The notes under the pieces: generated by a model | Databases searched by the model: none | Told to the model about the DNA's origin: nothing | Seen by the model: the letters and a program-made list of their open reading frames with translations, nothing else | DNA from: Adiantum capillus-veneris | Lineage: Eukaryota; Streptophyta; Polypodiopsida; Polypodiales; Pteridaceae | DNA: 64,000 nt | Assembly (NCBI GenBank): GCA_014529385.2 | Contig: CM043947.1 | Span: forward strand, 131,275,891-131,339,890 | Direction of reading: 5' to 3' | In this document: positions 21,525 through 32,040 of the stretch, in pieces | How the letters are laid out: every line of letters begins with the position of its first letter | Numbering within the stretch: position 1 is the stretch's first letter | Made by a program: the position numbers and the translations under genes

Positions 21525-22305
21525 GTGATGTCTTATTTTGTTCGACTCCTTTTGGAAGGGTAGACAAGATAGCAAAACCTATAGTATATAGATCACTGCA
21601 GTTATTTAGTTCCTTTTACTTAGTCCATTGTGTAACCCACTCATAAGGTTTTTTGAAATAAATCACAATACACTTTTTGTAAGAGGTAGCCACTAAAACG
21701 TTTTTTTTAAAGGTTATTCTTTCAAGAATATGATAGATTCCATCCATAACATATTGGAAGAGTTTTGCAATCTATGCAACTCAACCATGGCACTCTCTTG
21801 AGTCTATATTGCAATCTCCATTGCTTTCCAATGATCAACTTTGAATGGCATGCTCTCTCTCACTCACTCACTCGAAGCCAGAAATTCAATATGGATGCCC
21901 TAGCCTAGAGGCTACATCGCACGCATCCACATAGATCCCACCGCTCACCGTGGGATAGGCCTGGTGGGTCGGCCTGATTCTGCTTTATTGCAGCGTGTTC
22001 GCCGTCCACGACACTCGCCCTTGGACCCCTTGCCATATACTCGATCCACTTAGTGAGCAGGTTACGTGTTTTTGTTTTCTCTTGCTGCGGTCATCTCTGC
22101 CCAATCGTCTCCTCCGCTGCACAATGTCAGCGGCATTCCCTGCTTCTTCCATCTTGCAGCGAAACGATCATGTATGCAGGGACGGTCAAAAAATCCTTTT
22201 AAATGAAGATGTTGATGCATTTTTTCTGAGGCATTCTCGCTAAGACGCATCGATTGGGTTGTGAAAGACAGATTCAATCTGAGTGAGGGTCTTGCAGAAA
22301 CAAGC
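21525..22305. other. Gap between gene T and the SPPL gene
   Basis: The first half is AT-rich and featureless. From about 21840 it becomes richer in G/C with CT repeats, and is probably the promoter and 5' UTR of the SPPL gene. A possible acceptor (TTGCAG) at 22289-22294 lies 11 bases before the ATG, so a 5' UTR intron may end there. Confidence 0.4.
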
Positions 22306-23495
22306 ATGGAACCCCTTTGGGAACTCACTTACCTTCTTGAGCCAGCCTCCTTAGTCTTGATCTTCACTGCAGTGATGGTCGTCTACTCTTCGGCACAAAG
22401 AGCCCTTAATTATGAGAGAGAAATGGAGCGACACCGAGATTTAGTAGATACTGCAATTACTCTGGACAGTTCACAAGCGCTTATGATCCCTGTGGCAAGC
22501 TCCTGCAGTTTGTTGCTGATGTTTTACCTTTTCGCATCCATGTCGCAGATCATCATGGCATTCACAGCGATAGCATCAGCCTCTTCATTTGCCTTCTGCT
22601 TGGCTCCATATGCAGCGTCCATCAACACGCATTTTGGTTTTACAGATCCAACAGTAATGAGGTGCTGCTGGTGGCAGCTTTCACGTAGCCAGGTTTCACT
22701 TGCATTAGCAAGTGCAGGTGTTGTATGGACATGGCTCATTTCAGGACATTGGCTTCTCAACAACATTCTTGGCATCTCTATTTGCATCGCGTTTGTGAGC
22801 CATGTGCGCTTGCCCAATATCAAAATCTGCGCATTGCTGCTCGTATGCCTGTTTGTTTACGACATCTTCTGGGTCTTTTTCTCTGAACGCTTCTTCGGGG
22901 CAAATGTGATGGTGTCTGTGGCTATGCAGCAGGCCTCGAATCCTGTTCACACAGTGGCAAATAGTCTGAAACTTCCTGGCTTTCAAGCAATCACAAAGAA
23001 GCTGGAATTGCCTGTAAAGCTTGTATTTCCAAGAAATTTGTTGGGTGGAGCTGTGCCATCAAGCACTGGCACAGAGTTCATGATGCTTGGTTTAGGTGAC
23101 ATGGTAAGATTTTCAGGGCTTGTTGTTTTCTTTTTCGCATTGATTATTGCTATGCCCCGGCGATGCTGCATTTACAACCTTTTTCTGGTCTTCCTGATCT
23201 TTACCAGTCAATTTGTGGTATTATTGGTAACGAGTTTTTCAAGTCACATCAGATGTATGCTTTGGTGTCTGAGAAGGTTACTCTTCGTATAATGCAGGCA
23301 ATACCTGGCATGCTTTTGGCACTTGTGCTTTGTTTTGACAACAGAGTGAGCAAGGATTGTGGTTCTGAGATAAGCCCTCCTTACAAAGGTCAGACATATC
23401 TTTGGTATGCTCTATGGGGTTATGCTGTAGGTCTTGTTGCTGCTCTTGCGGCAGGAGTTCTTATGCGTGCTCCACAACCAGCATTGCTTTATTTG
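22306..23495 (+). CDS. SPPL1: Signal peptide peptidase-like protein 1 (SPPL1-type), C-terminal exons missing
   Basis: Two exons, 22306-23103 and 23298-23495, are split by a GT-AG intron of 194 bases. They give 332 residues of an intramembrane aspartyl protease (family A22B), which cleaves transmembrane helices in endomembranes. Both catalytic Asp motifs are present: Tyr-Asp at residues 185-186 and Gly-Leu-Gly-Asp ending at residue 265. The Pro-Ala-Leu motif is at 327-329. The ATG at 22306 gives the short N-terminus without signal peptide expected of plant SPPL1, which is about 370 residues. A donor GTAAG at 23496 follows, and the last 40 or so codons are not found in this window. This is the only clearly conserved host gene here and no inactivating change is visible. 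Confidence 0.9.
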
Positions 23496-24430
23496 GTAAG
23501 ATAAATTGTGATCTTGTTTTGTAATATGTCAAGTGTGGTGTAACGTTTTTGTGTAGTTTATTTTTTAAATTAGATAGGAGTATTAGGGGAAGAAATTGCA
23601 ATTGAGACATTTCATTCTATAAAGCTTGAAGATAGATAGTCATGTTGTGCTTTCCTGGGTTTGATTATTTTTGTATGAGGCTTAGGATGAAGCTTGGAAG
23701 GAATTTTGGTTGGTTGTTAGATTAAAAACAAAACACGGGACTAGAAAAGCAAGTAAAAGCAAGAGAGGAACATCACTCTAGAGACAATCAACTATCTGAT
23801 TTAGAGTCAGAAAGTCCACTTTGCATTAGAGAGTTAAAATCTGGCTAGGGTGACAATGCAGCCGCAGAGACTATGTTAAGGAAGAGAAACTAGGTTCAGA
23901 GATAGAGTTTTCAAAGAGACAATCAGCATACTCTAGGGAGAGAATATCTAGGGAGAGAATATGCTCATGCGGCGAGGGAGGTCACTTAGAGTTACGCTAT
24001 AGCTCTTTTTTAGGGGTAAAATCAATATAGCTGTAGAAGGATGAAGAGAGGAGACAAATACAATGTGAGATGGAGAGAATGACCCAAAGCATTATCTCAA
24101 TAACTCAAGAGAGTGCTTATTCAATGGTTAACTAAGAATGAGAGGCAGGTGGTCACACATATATTGGAAATGCAATCTAGAACTTTGGAGAAAAGGGAAG
24201 CGCCTAGTTTAGGGCTAACTCATCTCAATATTATGCCACATAGTTATTACTAATGACCTAGGCAAAAAGTGCTAGATGTGCCACAATAGCTAAAATATAC
24301 ATGTGAGTATGACAAGCTAATAAATGGGCAAAATGGACTAAAATGCATATGCAGGACCATTGTGGCCATACAATCATGAGAATGCGTGTGTTTGCTGTGG
24401 ATTTACCCCTTGGTGAGTGACTTGCTGGTT
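23496..24430. other. Probable start of a large SPPL1 intron
   Basis: It begins with a good donor (GTAAGA) and shows no coding exon. From about 23740 it is purine-rich and could be diverged LTR sequence. A sequence resembling a degenerate primer site (TGGTATCACAAT) lies near 24435, just ahead of gag-like coding sequence. Confidence 0.4.
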
Positions 24431-24530
24431 ATAGTGGTATCACAATTCCAATAGACTCTTCTTCTACGGGGAGTCCGATCCAACTTTTTGCAAGGGACAT
24501 AGGTCCAAGTCTTTTCCAGGTTGCTTAAGT

Positions 24531-25250
24531 ATGAAGCCTACTTTTCCCCCCGACCTAGTAGAAAGGAGGTCTAAAGGTGAAGCACTTGTTTCTAGCACCG
24601 ACGATGTGCTGCTCACTTTTGAGGATGACAAAATAGACTCTATGGACGTAGAAGAACAGAAGTGGTCTTGGCAAAGAAAGCATAGAAGATTTGGGTGCCA
24701 CGTATTTTGGTCGATAGTGTATGATTTAGAGCCTATAATGGCCAAGAAAGAATTCAACGATGGCTGTCAAAGTGTCAAGTTTGATACTTTATTCAGGTTT
24801 ACATATACAAACAAGGCGCTATATTTTATCCAACAGTTGGACATGACTTTTGCTGGAAGCAACTTCGTTGAAGACTGAAGCTTCCATATTGAGAAAGGCG
24901 GCTTTTCATCTCAAGGGGAATGCACAGATTTGGTGGTCAACTCTTTTATTGCACCTCGCAATTGTGGGGGTTTACACCAAAGATTACGGCATGGAACCTT
25001 CTTCGAATGATCGAGAAGATACACCTTCTTCTACAATCAGAGATTTTGGGATGCTTTTCTACCATTAGCTTCTCATAAGATCTCTTTCGTAGAGCATATT
25101 TGAGCGCTCTTGTTTTGGTTTATTGGATGAGCTTCAGAGTCGTGCCTAAAGCAGAGGTCTTCTATTGTACATCAACTTATTGACCATGCTCACAATGGCT
25201 ACTCACTTTTGAAAGGCTCTTCAACATTCGAGACAGGTACTCTCATGTTG
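24531..25250 (+). pseudogene. Degenerate Ty3/gypsy gag fragment
   Basis: Several frames show patterns matching gag of element C (52000-52330). These include Lys-Phe-X-Thr-Leu, an Ile-Gln-Gln-Leu-Asp-Met stretch, Ala-Gly-Ser-Asn-Phe, and an Ala-Ala-Phe-X-Leu-Lys-Gly-Asn-Ala segment followed by Trp-Trp-Ser-Thr-Leu. Stops and shifts are frequent. No protease or RT follows. A fragment resembling the start of the element G LTR sits at about 25279-25320. Confidence 0.6.
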
Positions 25251-25340
25251 ACTATTCAAGCCTAGGGCCCCTAGACTAATGTCACGTGCGCATTGCACTG
25301 GAGCCACATGGACAAGCCACTAGTAACTACTAAAGTTTAG

Positions 25341-25964
25341 TGTCACAGGATGGGCGCCACGTGCCAATAGAAAAGAACAGACTGAACAGTTTTTTAGCAC
25401 TTCAATAAGAACTGAAATTGAAAGAGAGAGAGCACACGCGACACGGAGTGGCGGAATCCACCCCAGAGAGTATTGGCCCCAAACCTTGGCGCCCCTTTTG
25501 GTATTTCTTTATATTGCATCAACACTGTACAAGCCGATACTCCACACTCTGCACCTTCTTCCAAAAGTGTGTCAGAGAATGAGCCCTATTCTCATATTTA
25601 AAAGCCCTAGGCCCAAAAGCAGTTTACATGCAAAGCCTTAAACTCAAAAGCATCTGGTACAAAAACATCTGGCCCAAAAAGCAGTCGGTGTGATTTACGA
25701 AAATCCGTACAACTGCCACGTCAGCACAGCCAATGCAATCTGCATAAATTTGTACAATTCTGCCACGTCATCAGCTCCGCGCGTGTGTGTGTGGGTCTTG
25801 CTTTATTTTATTCTTGTGTCACTTGGGCCCCATCAGACGGGGTCCCATAAGTTGGTAGGAACTTCTTCTTCTTCGTGTGCTTATTCTTAGGGTTTAGGCC
25901 CCTCAACCAAGATCTGCACAGTGGCTTTGGTCTTCAGTGGCTTGACAAGTAGCACTTTGTGATA
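25341..25964 (-). repeat. 3' LTR of element A (624 bp)
   Basis: Plus strand TGTCACAGG to CTTTGTGATA, the last bases being a changed CA. A C-rich run at 25965-25973 is the minus-strand polypurine tract. The shared LTR block (minus-strand GAAATACC...GGGGCGCC) is at 25471-25510, next to a TATA-like run. Confidence 0.85.
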
Positions 25965-26186
25965 TCCCCCCTTCTTAAAAGAAAGTAATCGTCCGCGATT
26001 ACCTTATACCTGCAAAACAACTCAAGTTAGCTTTTTTTTTTTCCGAGGGACAATCAGTTTGCTCTTTTTTGTTAAGTAGTTGGCTTCTCGTTTCGGCTCT
26101 TTTGATCAAGGAGTTAGATTCTCCTTTCGTCCAGATCGAACCCTCTTGATATTCCGGCGTAGTAAACTTAGCCATCACACCCAGAC

Positions 26187-26370
26187 TGTTGGGGTTAAGG
26201 CCTATGTGCCTTGCCCGGCCGCCCAGAGTCTGGGCGTCCACTGACTTGTATACCTTATACATAGCATAAGTGTATAGGGGGCTGCTTACTCTTTGAGTCT
26301 CCCCACCCACATCGTGTGTGTCTCCTTCTCTCTCTCGCACTCCGTCTGTGGTGCTCCCCGATCCCCTTCA
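26187..26370 (+). repeat. 5' LTR of element D (184 bp)
   Basis: TGTTGGGG to CCCCTTCA. The last 85 bases match the 3' LTR closely, while the region around positions 30-110 differs strongly. Confidence 0.85.
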
Positions 26371-26372
26371 AT

Positions 26373-26384
26373 TGGTATCAAAGC
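26373..26384 (+). promoter_or_regulatory. Primer-binding site of element D
   Basis: TGGTATCAAAGC, one change from the initiator-Met consensus, two bases after the LTR. Confidence 0.8.
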
Positions 26385-28015
26385 TATTGTGACCGCGGAG
26401 AGCAAGACGGCTTTGAGAGCTTTGAGGCGATAGCTCGCTCGCTCTCGACGGTAGAGAGATTAAGAAAGCAGAAGACTTGCTGTGAGAATGCAATGGGAGC
26501 TTGTGAGCTCAGTTGGGAGTGATGTATGCTCTTGTGGAAGCTCAGAAAGGAGTGTGGAAGACTGTGTGTAAGTGAAGGTGCTGCCCTACAAATTGTGTGC
26601 GCAGCAGCACTGTTTTCAGATTCGTTTTTCTCCTTGTAGAATGCAGATCTGAGAATTCTGTCCGTTACGTCCATCCGTTTTGACGTGGTCTACAACTTTG
26701 CAGAAGAAACTTTTTGCAAATTCCTCACCGTTTTGCTGATATTCAGCTCAGACTGACTGTATACAGAAATTCCAGATTTTCTGTTGTCGCATTGTGTGCG
26801 AGTTTGATGCACTTTTGGAAGCACGGGAGATGCTTGAAGTTGAGTGCATAAATTCTGAGCTGAAGATGCAATTGCAACTTGTGTTAAGCTTGTGGTTTGA
26901 GGGTTTTTTGGTAGACTTGGGTAACGAAGTACGGAGGCGTTTACACACCACCGAGGCAGCCTCTTGAGAGAGACGCAGTTTTTTGGAGCACACAGGTGGA
27001 GCTTCTTTCACTGGTTTTCACAAGATACTTTGGCAGTGATTTTGTGCTTGGATTCATGGTCTTTGCGGATGGTTTGCATATGGTTATGGCGCATGGTTGA
27101 TGCCCATTATACATGCATTTTGGCGAGCACTTTCAAGTGCCGGTGAGCTCTCTTGAGAGCATTGTTTTCGCATTGATCAAGTTTCCCGATTGCAAATCTT
27201 TTGGCGCTTGCTTATGCGCTGTCACTCCGTTGATGTACGTTGAGTGCGGATTGCCATTGTATGTGAAAATGTGGAGCCATTTTGGCATTTCTACTCATTG
27301 GCATTGAGTAGTGTTATGGTTTATGGTAGACATTGTACTTGAGTTTTTTGCTCAGTTTTCATGGGAAATTCTGTCGGATTTTTCCCAGATTCTCGCCATA
27401 GTTTGTGATCGAGTGTTTACTCTCACTTTGACAGGTTTTGTTAGTTAGGACACAGTTTTGTGTTTTTGTATCCACTCTCGCAAGAGTGAGGAGTTGTGTA
27501 TCTTTCTTTGCTTGAGACAGTGGTTTTGTCTCGGGTGGGAGAGTCTTGTGATCTCGAGCATTGTTTGCCATAGTTTTGCAGAGCTTATGCATGTATATTG
27601 AGTGTAGTTTGATGCACATTGATTGCTCATTGTATTGAGCTTGCAGGACAAAGGTTATTTTGTGTTGATAGCCATTGTGCGTCGAAACTCTGGCGAAATT
27701 TTCCCAGGAGTTTTATGCGTATCATTTATGCGATCTAGGTAGAGATTGTGGGTTGCACTCAGTATTTGCGTGCGGTGTTCTCTGTAGGTGGGAGATTTGT
27801 GCGCGTGTATGCATCGATACCGCACAGTGTGGGCTTGGTGATTAGCTCACAGATTGCAGTGTGATACTAGAGCAGGCGAGGCTTGTATTGACATTGCGGG
27901 AGCTCTATTTTGGAGTGTGTCTCACAGGTTTTACATTGTGTTTCTGGCCATATTTGTAGACAGTTTCGAGGTGTTGTTGGTGAGGTGGTTTTGCTTTCTA
28001 GTTTGCTACATTGTG
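26385..28015 (+). other. Long leader of element D
   Basis: About 1.6 kb without a supported gene between primer site and gag. It is rich in TTTTG and GAG phrases, with only short ORFs on both strands. Confidence 0.5.
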
Positions 28016-28018
28016 CTC

Positions 28019-28450
28019 ATGGCAGAGACAGGTGATCGCTGAGATTATGATCTCTCTGAAATGTGCATGTTTGATGGGTCAGACTTTGCAGCATGGAAAG
28101 AGTGTATGCTTGATTCATTGACATAGCGAGGGTTGCATCGACCATTGAGTGGTGATGCAGATAGACCTTTAAACATGTCTGACGATCAGTGGCAGGAGCT
28201 AGAGGAGATGGCACTATCTACACTCTCTTTGCACCTTGCAGAATCTGTATATGCACTTGTTATGTATAAGACACTTCGAGAGCACTTTGGCGCAGATTAC
28301 ATGATATGTATGATAGATGTGAGTCATCAAGGACTTGTGTGAGACATGTACATTCACGAGTACGTCGACAGGTGATATGTTGGTATTGTGGTCATTCTGG
28401 ACACGTTAGACGGCGCTGTTTTCGTCGTATGTGACATCGTAGGAGACATG
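28019..28450 (+). pseudogene. Copia gag of element D, broken
   Basis: An ATG at 28019 starts a frame with a stop after seven codons. The following sequence reads copia gag with the Phe-Asp-Gly-Ser-X-Phe-X-X-Trp-Lys pattern. A second stop lies near 28123, and a deletion near 28275 removes the middle of gag. An intact zinc knuckle CX2CX4HX4C lies near 28383-28424 in another frame. Confidence 0.7.
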
Positions 28451-28479
28451 GCAGTCTCAGAGATGTATGTAGTGATGCC

Positions 28480-29550
28480 ATGGACTCAGTTGCTTTGATA
28501 GTTGAGGCAGATGTAGTGTCGGAGTATACTAGTGACGGGGATGTCACTTTTACCTCGAGCTATGCACGAGATGCTATACATGTGGATAGTGCACTCCCTT
28601 CTCAGTGGTTGCTAGACGCAGATGTTATGTTTCATGTCACGCTGCATCGTGAATGGTTTTGTAGCTATTCTAGCGGGATGCTTGGCAGTATACGTTTGAC
28701 CGATGGATCGGTGCATGCGATAGCAGGTGCAGGAGATGTGAGACTGTCATTACCGAGTGGTGCATCTTACTTGTTACGACATGTGCGCTATGTACCAGAT
28801 TTGACAGTGAGTTTGATCTCGATTGGTCAGCTTAGAGATTATGGATGTCAGATATCGCTACGAGAGCGAGATTTTGTGATGCATTTGGGTTCGCTAGTGA
28901 TTGCGAGAGGTGCCAGGAGTGGTACAGGTTACCCATTGCATGTGGATCACGGGAGAGACGGTGTTGTCTCTGTGATCATGCAACAAGGTAGAGAGCGAGA
29001 GAGTAGGCGAGTCTCTTTTGCTTGTGGGTTGCAGGATGCTTTGCATGGAGTGCAGAGCAGTGACCTTGTTGTGCAGGTTGCGTCTACGGATGCACAGGTA
29101 GAGCGGGACATCTCTAGTGAGTCACAGCAGGATGAGTCATCAGAGGTGATGACAGAGATGACTCACATGGATGCTGAGATGTCGGCTATTGTGGAGTCAT
29201 TTCTTGATATGCTTATGCCAGAGCTTGATTCAGATTCAAGACAGATGGATACTCTTGGTACACATGTGATATGTGGTGGACACGAGGAGTCACTCCAGAG
29301 CTCGGAGTCAGAGTGCCATGGTCTCTATGATAGGGGACAGGATTGCTATGAGTTGAGTTCTGAGTTGGAGGTGGCAGAGGTTGCCAGGGTTGCATCAACG
29401 TTCGGTGTCCTCATGTACGAGATGCTGATCTCAAGGCTCGACATAGCAGCTGCAGTGGGAGCATTTGCAGTAGGATTGATTAGTTGTTCGATGTTTGATC
29501 TCGACATAGAGCATAGGGGAGGTTTGCAGGTATTGGACCGATACTTGTAG
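28480..29550 (+). CDS. Element D protease-region ORF with unrelated-looking C-terminus (356 aa)
   Basis: Residues 35-135 match the copia protease region and its flank. Where Asp-Ser-Gly-Ala-Ser is normal it reads Asp-Ala-Asp-Val-Met, keeping the Asp but losing the Ser-Gly. From about residue 190 the protein becomes rich in Glu, Asp, Ser and Met, ending with a more hydrophobic helix-rich part. This section takes the place of integrase-RT and I do not recognise it. No stop interrupts 356 codons although gag upstream is broken. Confidence 0.55.
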   Translation: MDSVALIVEADVVSEYTSDGDVTFTSSYARDAIHVDSALPSQWLLDADVMFHVTLHREWFCSYSSGMLGSIRLTDGSVHAIAGAGDVRLSLPSGASYLLRHVRYVPDLTVSLISIGQLRDYGCQISLRERDFVMHLGSLVIARGARSGTGYPLHVDHGRDGVVSVIMQQGRERESRRVSFACGLQDALHGVQSSDLVVQVASTDAQVERDISSESQQDESSEVMTEMTHMDAEMSAIVESFLDMLMPELDSDSRQMDTLGTHVICGGHEESLQSSESECHGLYDRGQDCYELSSELEVAEVARVASTFGVLMYEMLISRLDIAAAVGAFAVGLISCSMFDLDIEHRGGLQVLDRYL

Positions 29551-29749
29551 GAGTGCATGAGCTCTTGTAGACTCTTTGCAGAGCTTGGAGCTAGCTCTGT
29601 GTGGCTTCCGCAATGTTTGTCTATCAGTAGAGCCGGATGCACTAGCTCATCGAGAGTCAGTGGGCATAGGTTGAGAGAATATCTCACCTTCTATTCGTTG
29701 TACACTAGTAGATCTTGCTTAAAGGCACATTGGCCTTTAAGTGGGAGGT

Positions 29750-29937
29750 TGTTGGGGTTAAGGCCTATGTGCCTTGACCGGTCGCCTAGGTCATGGGCGC
29801 CCGCCCACTGTTACCCTATACTGATAGTGAGTATACTGTATAGGGGGAGCTGCCACTTCACAGTCTCCCCACCCACATCGTGTGTGTGTCTCCTCTCTCT
29901 CGCACTCTCTGTCTGTGGTGCTCCCCGATCCCCTTCA
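29750..29937 (+). repeat. 3' LTR of element D (188 bp)
   Basis: TGTTGGGG to CCCCTTCA, preceded by the purine tract AAGTGGGAGG at 29739-29748. Confidence 0.85.
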
Positions 29938-29985
29938 CAGACTGCATTGATCTTCCAAGGGTGTCTTGATGCACTAAAATTACAT

Positions 29986-30833
29986 TGTCACAAAGTGATG
30001 ACGTGGCGGACAGCAGAAACCCTAAAATTCTGCCAGAAACCCTAAAATTCCTGCAAACCCTAATTTTTGCCAAAACCCTAAATTCCGGAAATCGCGGAGG
30101 CGGATTATTAATTTTTTTTTTTTTGCAAAATGATGAGCGACGCGAATTTTGCTTTTGCTTTTTTTGATAAAAAAAGAGAAAAGACTCTCTAAGAGAGAGA
30201 GAGAACTGATGCTTTTGATTTTAAAAGCTTTTGGGGCTCTGCTTTTGGGCATCCCTTGTAACCTTTAAATTAGTGGTGGGGGCCTCACTTCTCAGGGCAT
30301 CTGGACGCAGAGTCTGAGAGTGAAACCCTAACCGCTCTCTTGTACTTTGATGAATGATTAATATAAAAAGAAATACCGAAAGGGGCGCCAGTCTTTGGGG
30401 CCAATATCTCTAGGCACGGAACTCCGCTGGCCAGTGCAAATCTATTGTGATCTGTGAATTGTTTTGAAGTGGTTATTTGGTGCTGTCGCGGTTGATTCTT
30501 GACTTGGAGTGTCCAAGTCTGTTACATACATACCCATGCAATCTCATCCAATTTGGAATATTCAGTGGTTAGCACATCACAATGCACACAAATGCTCACA
30601 TATGCATGTTACAAGAAACAACGAACAACGTTGCTAAGCACTTCCCCGGACAAACGGTCTGCGGTTATGAAGCTACTCAACGACTACCTTGTCGCTCCCC
30701 CCGCAAATAACCTAAAAAGGTCCGGGCCATGAGTTCAGAGGACTAGTACAACCAAACGCTCCCCAGACTGCAGCCTGCGTCGCTTGGAGGTTCAAGCATA
30801 CAACCAAATGCTCCCCAGACATCGGTCTGCGTC
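29986..30833 (+). repeat. 5' LTR of element E, 3' end lost
   Basis: Starts TGTCACAAAG and matches the 3' LTR to about 30833, where it jumps directly into gag. The real LTR end, primer site and gag start are deleted. The shared LTR block is at 30370-30405, right after a TATA-like run. Confidence 0.85.
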
Positions 30834-31251
30834 GTTCAGATTGAGCGGTTTACCTTGGGTCTACCTACAGAGATCCGAGATCACTGCTTGGAATAGAAGT
30901 CAGCTTCTATTCAGGAGTTGATGAGTCATGCGAAGCGGGGCTTTGCCATTCACTTTGGCAGTCTGACCTACCTTGTCGCTCCCCCCGCAAATAACCTAAA
31001 AAGGTCCGGGCCATGAGTTCAGAGGACTAGTACAACCAAACGCTCCCCAGACTGCAGCCTGCGTCGCTTGGAGGTTCAAGCATACAACCAAATGCTCCCC
31101 AGACATCGGTCTGCGTCGTTCAGATTGAGCGGTTTACCTTGGGTCTACCTACAGAGATCCGAGATCACTGCTTGGAATAGAAGTCAGCTTCTATTCAGGA
31201 GTTGATGAGTCATGCGAAGCGGGGCTTTGCCATTCACTTTGGCAGTCTGAC
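30684..31251 (+). repeat. Tandem duplication of 284 bp across the LTR-gag junction
   Basis: Copies at 30684-30967 and 30968-31251 are almost identical. Each contains LTR end sequence fused to gag, so the deletion that joined them came first and the duplication later. Confidence 0.9.
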
Positions 31252-31640
31252 CTACCCCATAGATGAGGCCATGACACAACGAGCCGAACAGACTTCTGGG
31301 AATGAAAGTAGAATGAAAAAGAGCAACCAAGAGAAAAAAAAAGGATGCACGACCCAAGCTTACTCCTTAGGAGAGAGCTCGCTTCATCAGAGAGGGGAAG
31401 TGCTTTGGATGCGGGGAACATGGACATATTTCCGCGAAGTGCCCTGATAAGGCACAAAAAGAACAGAATGATAAAGACGACGACAGGTCTGAGAGTTCGA
31501 GAGCAGCTGAGGAATGTGGCAGAAAAGGCAGATAGAAAAGCAGAACTGGTACCACATGGCGTGGGACCTGCACCGAATCTAATGAATGAAAGTACAAACT
31601 TTGCCGCTTTCCGGGCAAAGCGAAGGATCAAGAAGCTCTT
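30840..31640 (+). pseudogene. Gag C-terminal part of element E
   Basis: Shows the gypsy gag pattern Phe-Thr-Leu-Gly-Leu-Pro-Thr-Glu-Ile. After the duplicated segment an intact zinc knuckle CX2CX4HX4C follows near 31400-31441 in another frame. The N-terminal half of gag is missing. Confidence 0.75.
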
Positions 31641-32040
31641 TTGAAGGAGCCAAGGCCAACTTCTTTTCACTTGGAATTGGCGGCTCGATTTGGAACTACG
31701 CCCGATAGACTGACGCCACAGGCGAAGGTAGTTCGACTGGCACCCGGATGGGATGTCGCCATTACACCGAGCATTGGCAAACTTCATTTGCAATGACAGG
31801 GGTGTTCAGGGCACGTGAGTGACGTTCTACTCGGGATCCCTTGGTACCACAAGAACTACGCCGTGGTTGACTACCGGGCCGAGAAAGCGACTTTGATAAA
31901 TGAAGGGCTTAGAGATTGTACTTGATGAACTTCAGTTTTCTTACTCATTCTTTTGGGAGAACTGAACGATGGATAAAGGTTGAATATGTTTTGACCTGAA
32001 GAAAAGAACGCCAAGATTTTTTTCTCCACGCTCATGCCGA
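31641..32040 (+). pseudogene. Protease remnant of element E
   Basis: The later part of a retroviral-type protease is readable, including a Val-Leu-Leu-Gly-Ile-Pro-Trp motif near 31825. The Asp-Thr/Ser-Gly active-site loop is absent and stops are present. Confidence 0.6.

Larger units (their letters stand above)
26187..29937 (+). mobile_element. Element D: internally deleted copia element, 3.75 kb
   Basis: LTRs at 26187-26370 and 29750-29937 are flanked by CAGAC (26182-26186 and 29938-29942). Gag and a protease-like region are present, while integrase and RT are missing. Only short traces of the RNase H end remain before the second LTR. It is inserted in element A near its 3' end. Confidence 0.85.

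Noticed and set aside
23104-23297. Continuous reading through the SPPL intron
   Set aside because: The frame stays open by chance, but GT-AG ends and protein family alignment show an intron between Gly-Leu-Gly-Asp-Met and the next helix.
29557-30045. 162-codon ORF crossing the end of element D
   Set aside because: It runs through the 3' LTR, the target duplication and the start of element E, so it cannot be one gene.
30022-30252. Lys/Ser-rich minus-strand ORF in the element E LTR, repeated near 35372
   Set aside because: AT-rich LTR sequence read backwards, present only because the LTR is duplicated.
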